Positions 26,453 through 35,206 are shown, counted from the stretch's first letter. The stretch: 64,000 bases of DNA from Danxiaibacter flavus (GCF_041060425.1 NZ_JAULBC010000004.1:496001-560000); one strand, 5' to 3'. Notes: generated from the sequence alone by a model not told the origin. Made by a program: numbers and translations.

Positions 26453-27994
26453 TTATTCCTGGTAGCTAACCGCAGAAAGCTTCCCCGCGAGATGTTCTTT
26501 TTTGTCGTGAATCATTTGCAGAATTGCCTGCATTTTTATGTCAACCCCTTGCTGAATAGCCAGAGATGACGGCGGAATCAGCACATCGGGTATAATACCC
26601 CTGCCTGCTTTTTCTTTGGAATGATCTATTACCACGCGATAGAGCGGGAAAGTTACCCTCAGTTTACTGTTGGGCAGTACAAGGGTAGGTAAGTATACTG
26701 CAGAGTTTCCATAGCTTCCCCCACCAGTTTCCTCTCCTACCACGGTTATATTATTTTGTCCCTTTAAACTATTCACAAACATCGTTGCCGCGGAGAAAGT
26801 AAAACCGCCCTGCAACAGGTAAACCTGCCCTGTAAAATGATTTTTCTTTTTGGGTTTGAATAGATTGTTTTCGTAATAAGTATAATGTGCCCGGCCATCA
26901 TCTTTTTTGTGTGTGGTAAACTGCATCGCGAACCAATAGGCAATTCCAGGCGAAATGTACTTTTTATATGCAATGTTTTTTGACACTGCAGCAACAGTGT
27001 CTGCGACTTTAAAAGGTTTATCGATAAGGTATTTAGTCAGCCGGATACTGTTGGAAATGTTCCCTCCACCATTCTCCCTCAAATCTATCACCAGGCTGTT
27101 GATGCCATGTTTTCTCAGCTTTTTGAAACTCTTTTTATAAAATGATTTCAGGTTGGCATTGTTTGAAAAAGTTGCCAGCCGCATGTATGCGATGCCGTTG
27201 GCTGTATCAAACTGGATGTTCTTTTTTGCATTGATGTATTGCGGAAATGTTTTTCTTGGCGGCGACGGAGGAAGGATCTTAACATTATTGCTATTCTTCT
27301 TTGTTGAAGTATCCCGTTTGCGTTCGTAAGCATTTACAACTGTAGTTTTCTCCAGTCCGGTGGAATCAATATAGCCTATTGTAAACTTGTCCGATTTACC
27401 AAATGCATTGTAGTAAAAAGCCGGAAAATTAAAACTGCACAACTGGCTTTTGAAGTTTTCGCTATAGCCGTCGGTGCTGATAAAACTGAATATGGAATCG
27501 AGCAGGACTTTGTTTGTATAACCGTTGATGGAGGTTATTACGGTGCCCCTTTTCAGCACGGAGTCCCTGGGGAATGCATTCGCGACAACCACGATGCTGT
27601 CATTCCATGTTTTTACATACAAAGGAAGAAAGGGCAGCTTTGAGTGCCGGAAGTATTTGTTGTAAGACCTGGGATAATGCACCGAAGTATGCCCGCATTT
27701 TATCTTACTCACCAACCATGCCACACGGTTTTTAAATTCGAATTCAGTAAGTGAATCGTTCAGATTATAAAGCGCCGTATTGAAATACAGATCAAGGCTA
27801 TCTTTTGATGTGTACCAGTAAAGACTCGGATGGTCAGCCTCAAGCACTTTTTTGAGCAGCACCACATCTGACTGCATTTTGTCTGGCGCAATTTTGTAGC
27901 TGCTGTCGAAAGACGCGTTTTTTGCACTACTACAAGAAGCCGTTATCAGCCATCCCGCAATCACCAATAAAAAGAAACCTGTAGATCTGCTCAT
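26453..27994 (-). CDS. S41-family (C-terminal processing-type) peptidase lipoprotein
   Basis: A 513-residue lipoprotein. The ATG at 27994 (MSRSTGFFLLVIAGWLITASC) gives a signal peptide with lipobox ITASC; upstream starts lack this. An N-terminal helical domain (about 30-110) precedes a PDZ-like segment (LKRGTVITSINGYTNKVLLD) and the S41 core (about 270-490): IAYMRLATF, LVIDLRENGGGN, and GGFTFSAATMFVNSLK, where the Ser of FSAA is the expected nucleophile, then GEETGGGSYGNS. It is probably an envelope protease or peptide-degrading enzyme; substrate unknown. It stands alone in transcription. Confidence 0.88.
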   Translation of the reverse strand: MSRSTGFFLLVIAGWLITASCSSAKNASFDSSYKIAPDKMQSDVVLLKKVLEADHPSLYWYTSKDSLDLYFNTALYNLNDSLTEFEFKNRVAWLVSKIKCGHTSVHYPRSYNKYFRHSKLPFLPLYVKTWNDSIVVVANAFPRDSVLKRGTVITSINGYTNKVLLDSIFSFISTDGYSENFKSQLCSFNFPAFYYNAFGKSDKFTIGYIDSTGLEKTTVVNAYERKRDTSTKKNSNNVKILPPSPPRKTFPQYINAKKNIQFDTANGIAYMRLATFSNNANLKSFYKKSFKKLRKHGINSLVIDLRENGGGNISNSIRLTKYLIDKPFKVADTVAAVSKNIAYKKYISPGIAYWFAMQFTTHKKDDGRAHYTYYENNLFKPKKKNHFTGQVYLLQGGFTFSAATMFVNSLKGQNNITVVGEETGGGSYGNSAVYLPTLVLPNSKLRVTFPLYRVVIDHSKEKAGRGIIPDVLIPPSSLAIQQGVDIKMQAILQMIHDKKEHLAGKLSAVSYQE

Positions 27995-28110
27995 TTCCGC
28001 ATAGGTTATACGTTGCAAGTCTTCCGCTTATACGCTTAAACTTATGGAATAAATTCAAAAGCACAGGTACCAACTTAAGCATATTTTGCAAACATTGTTA
28101 CGCAAAACGC

Positions 28111-29139
28111 TTATTTAACAAATGCATTCCATCCCTGCGCAGTTATATCAAATGTGTTGCCGCCTTTGGTAATCAGTTTGCGCCCCTCTTCTTCATCGAG
28201 CATATAGCCTATAACACTGATCTCTTCATTTAGCAAGATCTTCTCGTGATCTTCCTGCCTGATGGTAAAGATCAGTTCATAATCTTCTCCGCCATTAAGT
28301 GCACAAACCGTAGGATCCAGACCAAATTTGAAAGCCGCCTGCCTCGCTTTTTCGTCAATTGGTATCTTTTCTTCATAAAGGCGGCAGCCAAGGTTACTTT
28401 GTCTTGAAATATGCAATATTTCGCTGCTCAGTCCATCGCTTATATCCATCATAGAAGTAGGCACCAGGTTGTTCTGCTCAAAGAAAGCTATGATGTCTTT
28501 CCTTGCTTCAGGTTTAAGCAGTCTGCCCACTATATAATCTTCACCTTCCAGATCCGGCTGAATTTTAGGATTCTCCAAGTAAATTTTCTTCTCCCTTTCC
28601 AGTAAAGTCAGTCCGAGAAAAGCACCACCCAGGTCGCCACTTACACAGACCAGGTCGCCACTGTTTGCGGTACTTCTTTTTACAAATGCTCCGGGGGCTA
28701 CTTCTCCCACAGCTGTAACAGAAATTACAAAGCCTTTTTGAGACGAAGCAGTGTCACCACCGACAAGATCAACCCCATATTTCTCACAGGCCGCATAAAC
28801 GCCTTCGTAAAATTCATCCAGCGCCTCCATGCTGAACCTGTTGCTGATGCCAATACTCATGGTGATCTGCGTAGGCTGTGCATTCATGGCATATACGTCA
28901 CTCAGATTTACTATAACACTTTTATAACCAAGATGTTTGAGCGGCGTGTACATCAAATCAAAATGCACACCCTCCAGCAAAAGATCCGTGGTAACCACCG
29001 TCTGTTTTCCAAAGTGGTCAATCACTGCCGCATCATCTCCCACACTCACAACTGTTGATGCATTCTGTATTTCAAAGTTCCTCGTCAGGTGATCGATAAG
29101 ACCAAATTCGCCGAGGGAAGAGATTTCTGTTCGAGACAT
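28111..29139 (-). CDS. thiL: Thiamine-monophosphate kinase
   Basis: A 342-residue enzyme that phosphorylates thiamine monophosphate to thiamine diphosphate, the active cofactor. The PurM/ThiL-type N-domain has GDDAAVIDHFGKQTVVTTDLLLEGVHFD (about 33-60) with the metal-binding Asp residues. VNLSDVYAMNAQP and GGDTASSQKG follow, and the C-domain has MMDISDGLSSE and LNGGEDYELIF. Length is normal. Upstream (29140-29435) is only repeat DNA, so its promoter must lie within or next to the repeat. Confidence 0.93.
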   Translation of the reverse strand: MSRTEISSLGEFGLIDHLTRNFEIQNASTVVSVGDDAAVIDHFGKQTVVTTDLLLEGVHFDLMYTPLKHLGYKSVIVNLSDVYAMNAQPTQITMSIGISNRFSMEALDEFYEGVYAACEKYGVDLVGGDTASSQKGFVISVTAVGEVAPGAFVKRSTANSGDLVCVSGDLGGAFLGLTLLEREKKIYLENPKIQPDLEGEDYIVGRLLKPEARKDIIAFFEQNNLVPTSMMDISDGLSSEILHISRQSNLGCRLYEEKIPIDEKARQAAFKFGLDPTVCALNGGEDYELIFTIRQEDHEKILLNEEISVIGYMLDEEEGRKLITKGGNTFDITAQGWNAFVK

Positions 29140-29140
29140 A

Positions 29141-29430
29141 TGATGTACGATTTACGATGTACGGTGTACGATGTGATCTACATTATACACCTTTTTATGT
29201 ACGATTTACGATGTTAGATGTACGATGTTATTGGCATTATACACCTTTTATGTACGATGCTAGATGTACTGTGTACGATGCGACCTACATTATACACCCT
29301 GTTATATACGACGTACGATTTTAGATTTAAGATGTTGGCCATATTGTACATCTGGTTTTGTACGAAATGCAATTTTAGAGATAAAACATGTTTACTGATA
29401 CATCGTACATCTAAAATCGTAAATCGTACA
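29141..29430. repeat. gatgtac/gatttac heptad repeats between thiL and a four-helix-bundle gene
   Basis: Three roughly 60-80-base blocks of gatgtac, gatttac, ggtgtac words at 29141, 29197 and 29250, separated by a cattatacacc(t) spacer that itself recurs (29181, 29234, 29288). The inverted form (catcgta catctaa) occurs at 29399-29430 and ends five bases before the stop of the next gene. Together they can form a hairpin. Confidence 0.85.
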
Positions 29431-29435
29431 TCACC

Positions 29436-29783
29436 TCATTTTCTTGCTGAATTAATTGTGGCTACAAATATCCTTAATAAAGTTTCTCCTTCAGCCATAA
29501 TTGCATCAATTTCAGTTTTGAAATGAGCATTAAACTCATTTAACAAATCAAGGAAGAACAATGTTTCATCAAGTTCCTCTTCTACTATTTTCAGTTTGTT
29601 GATAAAATCAGGGCGGGATTTGGCGCGTCTGGCTGCCCTGTAATTTGCGGCCACTGAACTGCTGCATCTAATAATCTGGTTACTATAACTCCTGTTAATC
29701 AGATTGTTTTCGAGTTTCAATATAAGGTGTGCGACATCCACTGCCAGTTTCCTGGTACGTTTTTTAAGCTCTTCGGCATCCAT
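29436..29783 (-). CDS. Four-helix-bundle protein (23S rRNA intervening-sequence/bAvd-like family)
   Basis: A 115-residue all-helical protein. VDVAHLILKLENNL, SNQIIRCSSSVAANYRAARRAKS and FINKLKIVEEELDETLFFLDLL match the family known from 23S rRNA intervening-sequence ORFs and from the accessory protein bAvd of diversity-generating retroelements. The basic RAARRAKS stretch fits nucleic-acid binding. No reverse transcriptase or rRNA gene is nearby. It lies between gatgtac-type repeats (29141-29430 and 29878-29913), resembling the GxxExxY gene inside repeats. Function is unknown. Confidence 0.88.
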   Translation of the reverse strand: MDAEELKKRTRKLAVDVAHLILKLENNLINRSYSNQIIRCSSSVAANYRAARRAKSRPDFINKLKIVEEELDETLFFLDLLNEFNAHFKTEIDAIMAEGETLLRIFVATINSARK

Positions 29784-29877
29784 GAGGGTTTAGTTTTTTG
29801 CAAAGTAAATGCTTAATCCTCTGCGAAAAATTTCTCCCCGTAAATGAACCAATAGGATTTTGTAACGTGAACCCTTT

Positions 29878-29913
29878 CTACATCGTACACCGTACATCCA
29901 ACATCGTACATAA
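29878..29913. repeat. catcgta/caccgta heptads
   Basis: catcgta, caccgta, catccaa, catcgta in tandem, eight bases from the inositol monophosphatase stop codon. This is the inverse of the block at 29141, so the four-helix-bundle gene lies between opposed copies. Confidence 0.8.
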
Positions 29914-29921
29914 ACTACCTG

Positions 29922-30701
29922 CTACACTACAACGCTTCCATCAATCCACTTCAGCAGCTCATCATGTATCAATCCATTCGTTGCCACGATACCCGGTTGG
30001 TAAGGATTATAGTAGCTGCCCGAAAGATCGGTTACTTTTCCACCTGCTTCCTCAACTATCAGGAAGCCGGCGGCGCTGTCCCAGGCATTGAGCTTGTGCT
30101 CGTAGAAGCCGTCGAAACGGCCTGCGGCAACCCAGCAAAGATCGATGGCAGCACTGCCTAACCGGCGAACGGGGATGCCTTGACGAATAAGCCTGTCGAA
30201 TACTTCGAGCGGACCGTTTGGCTGATTGATGTATGTATAGGGAAAGCCGGTCACCAGGCAACTGGTTCCGACATCTTTTTTTGAACTCACGGAGATCTTG
30301 TCGGTATTTAACGTTGCTCCGAAGCCTCTTTGCGCAAAAAACAATTCACCAATAAAGGGATTATACACGGCGCCCATCTCCATCCTGCCATCGACTTCCA
30401 CGCCGATGCTTACACAGCAAATGGGAATACCATTAGCATAGTTGATGGTACCATCAATCGGATCAATGATCCATTTGTAGATGGAATCCTGCGCCAGGAT
30501 GCCGCTTTCCTCAGTAAGAATATAATGATCAGGGTAGTCTGCTTTAATGATATCGATAATTACCTGTTCACTCTTATGATCAACCTCCGTTACCAGGTTG
30601 TTAACACCTTCCTTGTTGCTAATCGTAAACGATTTGTTGAAATATTCTTTCAGTACTTGTGCCGCTGCATCTGTTGCCTTTAGTAGTGTTTGTTTTAGCA
30701 T
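29922..30701 (-). CDS. Inositol monophosphatase family protein
   Basis: A 259-residue Mg2+-dependent phosphatase. The ATG at 30701 (MLKQTLLKATDAA) is chosen over an upstream TTG. Metal-binding motifs are in order: TEESG (about 64-68), WIIDPIDGTINYANG (about 77-91) and WDSAAGFLIVEEAGGKVTD (about 208-226). The family dephosphorylates inositol phosphates or similar compounds (SuhB, CysQ-like). The WIIDPIDGT core fits IMPase better than CysQ. It follows adk but is separated by a terminator, so it probably has its own promoter. Confidence 0.92.
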   Translation of the reverse strand: MLKQTLLKATDAAAQVLKEYFNKSFTISNKEGVNNLVTEVDHKSEQVIIDIIKADYPDHYILTEESGILAQDSIYKWIIDPIDGTINYANGIPICCVSIGVEVDGRMEMGAVYNPFIGELFFAQRGFGATLNTDKISVSSKKDVGTSCLVTGFPYTYINQPNGPLEVFDRLIRQGIPVRRLGSAAIDLCWVAAGRFDGFYEHKLNAWDSAAGFLIVEEAGGKVTDLSGSYYNPYQPGIVATNGLIHDELLKWIDGSVVV

Positions 30702-30748
30702 CCGCAAAGATTAATAGAATTGTTTAATTCTGTTTGGTTTTAACGTTA

Positions 30749-30776
30749 CAAAAAACCCGGGACTACTTAGCCCGGG
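30749..30776 (-). terminator. Terminator of adk
   Basis: On the minus strand CCCGGG (30776-30771) pairs with CCCGGG (30761-30756) around a nine-base loop and is followed by a T run (30755-30750), 66 bases past the adk stop. Confidence 0.85.
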
Positions 30777-30841
30777 CATGTTGGTTGATTTTGGTTAAGA
30801 GAAACTAATTTATACTTACCCTGTCGGGATGTAAGATTTAA

Positions 30842-31417
30842 TTACTTCTTTGCATCAATTTCTTTACAAAGCGCATCGAATATTTCATCGATAGAACCCT
30901 CGCCGTGCACATTTACAACCTTGTTAAACTGACTGTAATATGCTGAAACCGGCAATGTCTCATTCTTGTAAACATCCTGTCTTTTCTTTTGAATTTCAGG
31001 ATCTGCATCATCCAATCTGCCGCTTGTTTTTGCACGGTTTACCAGGCGTTTGATCAGTTCCTCTTCATTTACCTGTAAAGCGAGAACGATATTTATAGCT
31101 GTTTTCTTTAACTCGAGGAGTTTATCCAGTGCTTCGGCCTGTGCTACTGTGCGGGGAAAGCCGTCAAATAAAAAGCCCCTGGCGTGTGGATTGGCGTCTA
31201 AGGCGCTGCTAATCATTCCGATTACAACTTCATCGGGTACCAACTGACCTTTTTCAATAAAGTTTTTAGCTTCAATTCCCAAAGGCGTACTTTCTTTCAT
31301 TTCTTTACGGAGGAGGTCACCTGTGCTGAGATGGATGAGTCCGTATTTTTCAATCAATTTCTCACTCTGTGTACCTTTACCGCTACCCGGAGGGCCAAAT
31401 AGAATAGTATTAAACAT
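30842..31417 (-). CDS. adk: Adenylate kinase
   Basis: A 191-residue enzyme interconverting ATP, ADP and AMP. P-loop GPPGSGKGTQ (residues 8-17), AMP-binding STGDLLR, GFLFDGFPRTVAQAE, and the short LID type (VNRAKTSGRLDDADPE) without zinc cysteines. Length fits short-type Bacteroidota Adk. A TATATTTG -7 element lies at 31442-31449 (minus), 25 bases upstream of the ATG. The mRNA ends at the terminator at 30749. Confidence 0.97.
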   Translation of the reverse strand: MFNTILFGPPGSGKGTQSEKLIEKYGLIHLSTGDLLRKEMKESTPLGIEAKNFIEKGQLVPDEVVIGMISSALDANPHARGFLFDGFPRTVAQAEALDKLLELKKTAINIVLALQVNEEELIKRLVNRAKTSGRLDDADPEIQKKRQDVYKNETLPVSAYYSQFNKVVNVHGEGSIDEIFDALCKEIDAKK

Positions 31418-31494
31418 TGCTAACTTACCTTAAATGAGCAACAAATATAACGGTTAGCGTTTAAAATTCGTTTAACAAAATTTGCAGTTCGTTA

Positions 31495-31712
31495 GAGGAG
31501 CTTAAAGCCAAGGGCCTAAAGCGTAAAAATGAACAAATGTGATAAATTTTAATAAGTTGGGATTGGAAGCGCTTAAAGCTTAAAGCCCAAAACTGAATAA
31601 AATGTATGAATGATAATAAAACACGAATTCTAACCTTTGAATGGCGAACAAATTCTCTCACCAGACCGAAACTACCTGAAAGCTGACAGCTGATCGCTGA
31701 TAGCTTATTGCT
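31495..31712. repeat. gcttaaa and agctgac heptad repeats between adk and msrB
   Basis: The 397-base gap between divergent adk and msrB holds no gene I can support. It contains two runs of gcttaaag/cctaaag words (31497-31525, 31566-31590) and an agctgac, agctgat, cgctgat run at 31679-31712. The msrB promoter must lie in the last 100 bases; aatgcgtaa-like elements are not clear. Confidence 0.7.
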
Positions 31713-31814
31713 GTCATTGTGTCCCGCGTTTTCTGCGGCATGAACTTTGGACGATTATTTAAGATTTCTTTGCAATCCGGCAGTATCTTCTCACCGTTTA
31801 TTATTGAAAAAAGC

Positions 31815-32384
31815 ATGAAAACAATTTTATCACTGACCTTTGTGTTACTGGTGACGATTTTTACCGGATGCTATTCACAAAGCACTAAAAAGGAGAATAA
31901 AATGGACAGCACTAACAATAACGAAAAGAGCAAAGTGTACTCGAGAACCGACACTTCAAAAGTGGTGATGAGTGAAGACGAATGGAAAAAAGTATTATCG
32001 CCTGAAGTGTATTATATAGCAAGGCAGAAAGGTACCGAGCGCCCTTTCACAAGCAAGTATGAAACTTCTAACGAAGTGGGCACTTATTACTGCGCAGCAT
32101 GCGGCAACCCGCTTTTTAAAAGTGATACAAAATTTGAAAGTGGCTGCGGCTGGCCAAGCTTTTACGAGCCCATAAGCAAAAGTTCGATTATCTATACGCC
32201 GGACAATAGCCATGGAATGACCCGCACAGAAGTACAATGCGGACGTTGTAAGGCACACCTGGGCCATGTATTTGAAGATGGACCTCCGCCAACCGGCCTG
32301 CGCTATTGCATTAACGGTGTAGTGCTGGACTTTGAAAAAGCAAAAGAAGCAGAGAAGGGTTATAATGAGAAGAAACAACAATGA
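31815..32384 (+). CDS. msrB: Peptide-methionine (R)-S-oxide reductase, lipoprotein form
   Basis: A 189-residue MsrB. The ATG at 31815 gives a lipoprotein signal (LLVTIFTGC lipobox); an in-frame ATG at 31719 is rejected. A polar linker (residues 20-55) is followed by the MsrB domain: the zinc site CAACG and CGRCKAHLGHVF, the substrate region ESGCGWPSFYEP, and the catalytic Cys in RYCINGVVLDF. It repairs oxidised methionine in envelope proteins, presumably with thioredoxin-like or DsbD-like electron supply. It is monocistronic. Confidence 0.93.
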   Translation: MKTILSLTFVLLVTIFTGCYSQSTKKENKMDSTNNNEKSKVYSRTDTSKVVMSEDEWKKVLSPEVYYIARQKGTERPFTSKYETSNEVGTYYCAACGNPLFKSDTKFESGCGWPSFYEPISKSSIIYTPDNSHGMTRTEVQCGRCKAHLGHVFEDGPPPTGLRYCINGVVLDFEKAKEAEKGYNEKKQQ

Positions 32385-32387
32385 GGC

Positions 32388-32568
32388 AAAGTCAAAATTC
32401 AAAAGTAAAAATTCAAAACTTCAGCTCGTAGTTGCTAATTGAACACAAGCAGCGTCAGATTTTGAGATATAAAAGAAAAGATCGTTGAAATAAATCAACG
32501 ATCTTTTCCTTTTGAGACAATTATTTCGCTTCGATTTTTTGAATTTTTACTTTTTACTTTTGACTTTC
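32388..32568. repeat. aattcaa/aagtaaa heptad arms around a terminator
   Basis: aagtcaa, aattcaa, aagtaaa words run from 32390 to 32420, and the inverse (tttttactttttac) runs from 32541 to 32568, touching the response-regulator stop. The arms flank the terminator at 32475-32508. This arm-terminator-arm layout matches 8136-8316. Confidence 0.8.
32475..32508. terminator. Bidirectional terminator between msrB and the response regulator
   Basis: GAAAAGATCGTTGA (32475-32488) pairs with TCAACGATCTTTTC (32495-32508) around AATAAA. A/T runs flank both sides. Confidence 0.92.
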
Positions 32569-33216
32569 TTAAATTTTCACCAATCCATTCCGTATCGCAT
32601 AAAGCACCAATCCAACTCTTGAAGTAGTACCCAATTTTTCAAAAAGATTGCTACGGTACATTTCTGCCGTGCGGGGGGAAACATCCATAGAATCTGCAAT
32701 TTCCTTGTAAGACTTCTCGGTGCAACAGAGTTTAAGGAAATCAATTTCTTTGTCGTTTAAGCTTACAGCGTGCACTTCTTTGTTTTCTTTTTCGCTTTGA
32801 TTGATAAAATGAACAAGCTTTCCGGTAACAAGCTCATTCAGGAAAAAACCTTTGGTTAAAATATCGTGGAGCGCAGTCTTTAAAATATCGGGTTTGCTGT
32901 CTTTTAAAATATAACCTTTTGCTCCATGCTTCAACATGCGTATAATAGCGGCATCATTATCCATCATAGATAAAACGAGCACTTTAATATCCGGCTTATT
33001 TTCTTTTATCCATTTGGCCGTTTCAAAACCATCCATTTCGGGCATGGTTATATCCAGCAACACAACTTCAGGTTCCTCATTCTTGGCCAGTTTTTCAATA
33101 AACTGCTTACCGTTGTCGGCTTCAAATACAACCGAATAATCCCCAAAAGAATTAATTACAGAAGCGAGGCCACCTCTTAACAACGCGTGATCATCTACTA
33201 ATGCAACTCTTGTCAT
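32569..33216 (-). CDS. NarL/LuxR-family response regulator
   Basis: A 215-residue transcription factor. The receiver domain (1-125) has the phospho-accepting Asp in VVLLDITMPEMDG (about residue 56) and the switch Lys in LKDSKPDIL. The C-terminal LuxR-type HTH (about 148-210) has DKEIDFLKLCCTEKSYKEIADSM and SPRTAEMYRSNLFEKLG. The gene overlaps the kinase stop by four bases (ATGA), so the two are translationally coupled. Targets are unknown; the 22-bp direct repeats at 35163 upstream of the operon are candidates. Confidence 0.94.
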   Translation of the reverse strand: MTRVALVDDHALLRGGLASVINSFGDYSVVFEADNGKQFIEKLAKNEEPEVVLLDITMPEMDGFETAKWIKENKPDIKVLVLSMMDNDAAIIRMLKHGAKGYILKDSKPDILKTALHDILTKGFFLNELVTGKLVHFINQSEKENKEVHAVSLNDKEIDFLKLCCTEKSYKEIADSMDVSPRTAEMYRSNLFEKLGTTSRVGLVLYAIRNGLVKI

Positions 33217-34007
33217 ACTTCCGTTTTTTGATCTTGTAATATACTTAATTTGATAACTGTTCCTTCCTGTGGCCGTGAGTTAATCTCTAAATTTCCGCCG
33301 ATAAGTTCTGCTCTTTGTTTCATGCTTTTAAGCCCGATACCGGTTTCGTGGGAATTGAGCTTTTCTATGTCAAATCCAATACCATTGTCCTTTATCGCGA
33401 TACACAAAGTGTCATTTTCTGCATCAATCTTTACACAAAGCATGGTTGCTTTTGCGTGCTTTAAAATATTATTAAAGCTTTCCTGCATAATGCGGAAAAC
33501 CACAATAGTTTGTTCGGGAGTTAACCGCACATCTTTTGTGGTGCATTCCAGCCTGGTATCCAGGTGAACGGCTTTCTTAATAATATTCAACTCGTGCGCT
33601 ATCGCATCTACCAACCCTATATCGGTGATCTTTTCGCTATTAAGGCTTTTGCTAAGGTCGCGAAGGTCCGTAATGGCCTTGCTCAGCAATTCTTCAGTAA
33701 TAGCTACTTTTTCATCCGAAGCACCATTGTTGAAAGTGTTTAGGTTTAATTTGGCAAGACTCAATACCTGGCCAATATTATCATGAATTTCCTGGCTAAT
33801 GTTTCTAAAAGTTTGCTCCTGTATTTCCAACTGAGCCTGCAAAATTGTTTGCTCATACTGCACCTTCAAATCAAGCATTTCTTTTTTATGTAACATTCTT
33901 CTCTTATGCATTTGTGTGATCAACAAATAAAAAAATACCAGAAAGAACAGTACCAAAACCGTTCCTATAATAACAAAAGTTGTTGTGATGATTGGCGCTT
34001 GTAACAT
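33213..34007 (-). CDS. Histidine kinase (HisKA_3/HATPase type) without a periplasmic sensor
   Basis: A 264-residue kinase. One TM helix (about 8-30) is followed by a coiled coil (35-65) and the dimerisation helix with the phospho-acceptor His in ISQEIHDNIGQVL (about 74). The HATPase_c domain has FNNILKHAKA (N box), IKDNGIGFD (G1) and GIGLKSMKQRAE (G2). It has no extracellular domain, so the signal is probably received through another protein, most simply the 7-TM protein encoded just upstream, whose gene overlaps this one by 43 bases. Confidence 0.92.
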   Translation of the reverse strand: MLQAPIITTTFVIIGTVLVLFFLVFFYLLITQMHKRRMLHKKEMLDLKVQYEQTILQAQLEIQEQTFRNISQEIHDNIGQVLSLAKLNLNTFNNGASDEKVAITEELLSKAITDLRDLSKSLNSEKITDIGLVDAIAHELNIIKKAVHLDTRLECTTKDVRLTPEQTIVVFRIMQESFNNILKHAKATMLCVKIDAENDTLCIAIKDNGIGFDIEKLNSHETGIGLKSMKQRAELIGGNLEINSRPQEGTVIKLSILQDQKTEV

Positions 34008-34642
34008 AATAATCCAACTGACAGCATTATAAATTTAGTAACAATGGCCAGATGTATAATTCTATACACACTTTTTGCTTCTTCCAGCATGTTTAAAGAG
34101 ATGTAATATCTATAAACCGCAAAAACTAAAACGCTTGCAGCGGAAAAAACAAAGAAAGCGCTTACAATCCAAAATGACGGTTGTTTTTGAAAACTTAGTA
34201 TTTTATCACTCTTTGCCAATTGAAGCATATAATACATGCAGCAGGCAACAACTATCAAATAAGATAGACAAGAAGTGTTACTGTTATAGACATTTAGCGG
34301 TTCCCACATGAAAATATTCACCAGCCAAAAAACAAAAAATACACCTACACCCAGTATATACCATCGCAAATTAACCTTATTGGCCGTTTGCTTTATAATA
34401 TAATAAGAAAGAAACGCAGTTTCAAACAAAGTGTAAAAATGATACAACGCCAGGTTATTCATTTTATAAAATGACATGACATTGGTAACTGCTGTAAAAA
34501 CAATACTTATTACAAGATAAATAAGCAACATCATTTCCTGCCTGTTGATATCGCTCCATAAAATCAAATAAATAATGAGCGATATTAATGGCATGTAAGT
34601 GTCGTCCGACCTGATTATCTGTGCCAATACTGAGTTATTCAT
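33965..34642 (-). CDS. Seven-TM membrane protein of unknown function
   Basis: A 225-residue hydrophobic protein with about seven TM helices (roughly 15-27, 36-58, 64-83, 92-112, 124-145, 155-182, 193-213) and short loops. No enzymatic motif is visible. Its end overlaps the histidine kinase start by 43 bases and it follows the 142-residue gene by eight bases. The tight overlap suggests a membrane sensor or anchor for the kinase. Uncharacterised proteins of this shape occur beside LuxR-type two-component genes in Bacteroidota; this comparison rests on memory. Confidence 0.8.
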   Translation of the reverse strand: MNNSVLAQIIRSDDTYMPLISLIIYLILWSDINRQEMMLLIYLVISIVFTAVTNVMSFYKMNNLALYHFYTLFETAFLSYYIIKQTANKVNLRWYILGVGVFFVFWLVNIFMWEPLNVYNSNTSCLSYLIVVACCMYYMLQLAKSDKILSFQKQPSFWIVSAFFVFSAASVLVFAVYRYYISLNMLEEAKSVYRIIHLAIVTKFIMLSVGLLCYKRQSSQQLLLL

Positions 34643-34650
34643 GAAAAAGA

Positions 34651-35079
34651 TTACATGTTTAGAACATTCTTCGTGCTACATTCTGCAGGACAAGGATGTA
34701 ACCCTGCTACAAGGCTGAGGCTTCCAGTGCCGTTGGCAATAAGAGATTTAGCTGCTTTTGGAGCTTCACCATTGCCATTCTTCTGGTTTTCTCTCAAAGT
34801 CTTCAAACTATCCGGTACCTGAAAATCATTGTATTTACCATTTTCATCTTTTTCACAACCGACAACTACAAGGGTGGGGACCATAAAGTCCTCAACTATT
34901 TCACCACCAAAATAGATCCTGATGCCATCCAGTTTACCCTGTTTTTGTTTTAAAATCTTTTCAATTTCCTCACGGGTAATCAAGTAGCCTTTTTTCTGAG
35001 AAACGGACTTTGGCGCATTTTTCATGTATTTTTTAAATACACCGATCTTTTTTCTTGCGTCATCCCAATTGGTTGTCAT
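34651..35079 (-). CDS. Uncharacterised protein with GIRIYFG and C-terminal PCPxxC
   Basis: A 142-residue protein, first of the four-gene operon. I do not recognise a named domain. Visible features: a basic N-terminus, ITREEIEKILKQ (helix), DGIRIYFGGE, TLVVVGCEKDENGKYNDF, a polar linker, and a C-terminus LHPCPAECSTKNVLN with two Cys. I recall hypothetical Bacteroidota proteins with the same order (GIRIY, a V-G-x-D strand, then a final PCPxxC), so this may be a widespread unnamed family. There is no signal peptide. Co-transcription with the kinase system suggests it is its input, output or target. Confidence 0.75.
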   Translation of the reverse strand: MTTNWDDARKKIGVFKKYMKNAPKSVSQKKGYLITREEIEKILKQKQGKLDGIRIYFGGEIVEDFMVPTLVVVGCEKDENGKYNDFQVPDSLKTLRENQKNGNGEAPKAAKSLIANGTGSLSLVAGLHPCPAECSTKNVLNM

Positions 35080-35162
35080 AAATTTTCTTTTTAATTAGAT
35101 TGATTAATAGGGTAAAAGAATCTTCAGTTTATGCAAAGAAAAGCACAATCAAAAATGTGGAA

Positions 35163-35206
35163 ATTGTAATTATTCACAAGTCAAATTGTGATTTTTCACA
35201 CCAGTT
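35163..35206. repeat. Two 22-bp direct repeats upstream of the signalling operon
   Basis: attgtaattattcacaag (35163) and attgtgatttttcacacc (35185) are tandem copies 22 bases apart, two DNA turns. They sit 84 bases upstream of the first operon gene and 130 bases upstream of the divergent aminotransferase. This is a plausible site for a dimeric regulator. Confidence 0.45.

Noticed and set aside
29436..29783. Diversity-generating retroelement accessory gene
   Set aside because: No reverse transcriptase, template or variable repeat nearby, so only the fold relationship is claimed.
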